Assembly (NCBI GenBank): GCA_018056145.1 | Contig: JAGPGE010000342.1 | Span: 1-6,565, forward strand | DNA: 6,565 bases | Direction: 5' to 3' | Source of the DNA: Armatimonadota bacterium | GTDB taxonomy: Bacteria > Armatimonadota > Zipacnadia > Zipacnadales > JABUFB01 | Shown: one piece after another, positions 5,226 to 6,565 of the stretch | How positions within the stretch are numbered: position 1 is the stretch's first letter | How the letters are laid out: every line of letters starts with the position of its first letter | Translations under genes and position numbers: made by a program | The notes under the pieces: model-generated | What the model was told of the DNA's origin: nothing | What the model saw: only the letters and a program-made list of their open reading frames with translations | The model's database searches: none

Positions 5226-6233
5226 TCACACCGCGAAGCGAAAGTCGATGACATCGCCGTCGCGCACTTGGTAGGTCTTGCCTTCCAGCCGCACCTGCCC
5301 CTTGTTCCGGCATTCCTGCAAGGATCCGCCGGAGACAAGGTCCTCATACGCCACCACTTCGGCCCGGATGAACCCGCGCTCGATGTCGCTGTGGATCGCG
5401 CCGGCAGCCCTGGGAGCGAGCGTGCCCCGTCGGATGCTCCACGCCTTGCATTCATCCGGCCCCACGGTGAAAAAGCTGATCAGGTCGGTCAGTTCGTAAG
5501 CAGCCCGGATGAACCGATCGCGCGCGGGAGCATCCAGCCCGTAGTCCGCGAGGAATGCGGCGCGGTCATCGTCGGTGAGCTGAGCGATCTCGCCCTCCAG
5601 CGGCGCGCACAACTCGAGACTCCGCAGGCCATGCTCCCGGGCGATCTCCGCGATACCGGACGCCACCCCGTTGCCCAGATCACCCTCGGCAACATTGGCC
5701 ACAACCAGGGTGGGTTTGCGGGTCACGAACTGGTACGTCCGCAGCATCTTCTCCTCATCGGCATTGACTTCCACATTCTCCAGCCGCACTCCGTCCGCCA
5801 GTGCCTTCTGCAGCCGCTCCATGAGGGGCTTTTCGGCCTGCGACTCCTTCTTGCCGCGCTGCTTGTCCTCCTCGATGCGGGCCAGGCGGTTCTCCACCAT
5901 GCTCATGTCCGCGAGGAGCAGGTCCAGGAGGAAACTGTCCAGGTTCGCCGCGGGCGTTCCGTAAGCGAAGCCCCCGGTGACCACTGCGAGTGCGTCAGTC
6001 TGGGACAGGGCGCCAGTAATGGCCGACAGCTTGTTCGCGGACGCGCAGCCGATCTCAGCGAAAGTGATGTCCGCCGGGGTGGTCTTGCGGGGCTTATACA
6101 TCCGCGACAGCACTTCCAGGCGCGGATCGGGGACGCCAACCACGCCGATGCTTGCGCTGCCGTCGATACCGGTCAGGCACCCGAGCACCGCACTCTTGCC
6201 GGACCCCTGCGGGCCGATGATTCCGATCTTCAC
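5226..6233 (-). CDS. ychF: Divergent YchF/Obg-like P-loop NTPase with C-terminal TGS domain
   Basis: YchF proteins bind ATP or GTP, associate with ribosomes and influence stress and translation responses. This 335-aa homologue (usual length ~363) has a Walker A loop GPQGSGKS (7-14), then PDPRLEVL (35-42) and KPRKTT (47-52), the family's post-switch signature. The NxxE version of G4 is N180-V-A-E183. A charged, probably coiled-coil insert spans ~108-150. The C-terminal TGS domain (~252-335) is well kept: FFTVGPDECKAWSIRRG, AAGAIHSDIERGFIRAEV, DGDVIDF. Oddities: the switch I stretch (FPFCTIEPN in E. coli YchF) is missing, leaving residues 15-34 too short, and the G3 DxxG reads EIGC (60-63), so Asp and Gly are both lost. 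Nucleotide hydrolysis may therefore be weak or absent. The GTG at 6231-6233 is chosen because the protein begins KIGIIG there, with CTGGAG 10 nt upstream; an extension to 6545 would cross the promoter and repeats. Family membership is confident; biochemical activity is uncertain. Confidence 0.88.
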   Translation of the reverse strand: MKIGIIGPQGSGKSAVLGCLTGIDGSASIGVVGVPDPRLEVLSRMYKPRKTTPADITFAEIGCASANKLSAITGALSQTDALAVVTGGFAYGTPAANLDSFLLDLLLADMSMVENRLARIEEDKQRGKKESQAEKPLMERLQKALADGVRLENVEVNADEEKMLRTYQFVTRKPTLVVANVAEGDLGNGVASGIAEIAREHGLRSLELCAPLEGEIAQLTDDDRAAFLADYGLDAPARDRFIRAAYELTDLISFFTVGPDECKAWSIRRGTLAPRAAGAIHSDIERGFIRAEVVAYEDLVSGGSLQECRNKGQVRLEGKTYQVRDGDVIDFRFAV

Positions 6234-6243
6234 AGCATCCCAA

Positions 6244-6249
6244 CTCCAG
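6244..6249 (-). promoter_or_regulatory. Ribosome binding site of the YchF gene
   Basis: On the minus strand CTGGAG (6249 to 6244) lies 10 nt before the GTG start at 6233-6231. A nearer ATG (6238-6236) is out of frame and meets a stop after one further codon, so GTG is the real start. Confidence 0.65.
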
Positions 6250-6256
6250 GCGCAAA

Positions 6257-6322
6257 TCAAACGCCGCGACCTTTGGCCGCGACGTTGCGGGTTTCGGTGA
6301 TGGTCACCTTGCGCGCGCACAT
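6257..6322 (-). other. Possible 21-codon leader ORF and hairpin in the YchF 5' UTR
   Basis: Within the predicted ~100-nt leader an ATG at 6322-6320 opens a 21-residue frame (MCARKVTITETRNVAAKGRGV) ending in TGA at 6259-6257, eight bases before the YchF ribosome site. It has no good Shine-Dalgarno of its own. Its last third overlaps a hairpin, CGCGGCC / GGTCGCG with an AAA loop (plus-strand 6265-6281, one G-U pair in the RNA). Either could be regulatory, or both could be chance in GC-rich DNA. Confidence 0.2.
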
Positions 6323-6342
6323 CCACCGTGGACAACAGGCAG

Positions 6343-6371
6343 ATGATAGACGCTGGACCGCGCTGAGTCAA
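6343..6371 (-). promoter_or_regulatory. Sigma-70-type promoter for the YchF gene
   Basis: Read on the minus strand, TTGACT (6371 to 6366) is followed after exactly 17 bp by TATCAT (6348 to 6343). Each hexamer matches consensus at 5 of 6 positions, making this the best promoter in the window. The start of transcription should fall near 6336, about 100 nt before the GTG codon. Confidence 0.7.
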
Positions 6372-6389
6372 GGGTGTGGGGGGGGTGGG
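6372..6389 (+). other. G-quadruplex-type G tract abutting the YchF -35 box
   Basis: Plus-strand G runs at 6372-6374, 6378-6385 (eight consecutive G) and 6387-6389 satisfy four GGG tracts with loops of 1-3 nt; another GGGG follows at 6398-6401. The tract ends directly against the -35 element, on the strand that is template for YchF. The following stretch, 6402-6492, holds no gene or repeat that I can support. Confidence 0.5.
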
Positions 6390-6492
6390 ATTGGTGAGGG
6401 GTCTGACAGCCGGAAGGGGGTGGTCTGTGGGGCGGTGGCGAAGGGCATTCCCTCCACCCTGCGGTCTGCGTACTGCATACCCCTGTGCTCTC

Positions 6493-6551
6493 GGGGCCGG
6501 GCCGTGGACTTGCAGCCCGCGAAACGGGCTGTGAGGCCGCGGCAACGGCCT
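6493..6551. repeat. Second, partial copy of the multi-hairpin repeat
   Basis: Bases 6493-6529 match 257-293 at 31 of 37 positions by hand alignment, including the hairpin core CAGCCCGCGAA. Here the hairpin is CAGCCCG / CGGGCTG (6513-6519 with 6525-6531). A second hairpin, AGGCCG / CGGCCT (6534-6539 with 6546-6551, loop CGGCAA), follows at once. The repeat runs to the window edge and is probably incomplete. It shows the element is dispersed, with copies flanking this gene group. Confidence 0.7.
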
Positions 6552-6565
6552 GAGACATTGCGGCG

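Noticed and set aside
6234..6545. 104-residue N-terminal extension of the YchF homologue
   Set aside because: It would translate the promoter, G tract and repeat; the family fold begins at KIGIIG, right after the GTG at 6233.

Overview
This is a GC-rich (clearly above 60 % by eye) bacterial chromosome segment with five protein genes and repeat-rich DNA at both ends. It shows no rRNA, tRNA, CRISPR array or transposase gene. A dockerin-tailed secreted cysteine peptidase with a beta-rich middle domain, GTG starts with good Shine-Dalgarno sites, and multi-hairpin intergenic repeats suggest an uncultured Armatimonadota-, Planctomycetota- or Hydrogenedentota-like bacterium. That assignment is inference only.

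Layout. 1-254: short tandem and direct repeats with no credible gene. 257-486: a cluster of hairpins arranged as an imperfect inverted duplication centred near base 382. 595-623: a sigma-70-type promoter candidate. 675-1286 (+): a small lipoprotein with a C-terminal alpha/beta-looking domain. 1279-2235 (+): an N4/N6 amino DNA methyltransferase whose GTG start overlaps the end of the lipoprotein gene by 8 nt, so the two probably form a translationally coupled pair. 2256-3131 (-): a GNAT acetyltransferase fused to a seven-cysteine C-terminal domain, convergent with the methyltransferase and only 20 nt from it. 3287-4978 (+): an exported C39-like (papain-fold) cysteine peptidase with a middle beta domain and a complete two-loop dockerin, divergent from the GNAT gene. 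4979-5225: a hairpin-rich convergent gap with a probable terminator. 5226-6233 (-): a YchF/Obg-like P-loop NTPase with an intact Walker A and TGS domain but a shortened switch I and an eroded G3 motif. It has a good upstream promoter (6343-6371) next to a G-quadruplex-type G tract. 6493-6551: a second, partial copy of the hairpin repeat.

Apart from the lipoprotein/methyltransferase pair, the genes look like separate transcription units with no shared pathway. I do not see a defence island or biosynthetic cluster. The points most worth following are the GNAT-cysteine domain fusion, the degenerate-G-domain YchF, and the compensatory base-pair changes between the two halves of the hairpin repeat.
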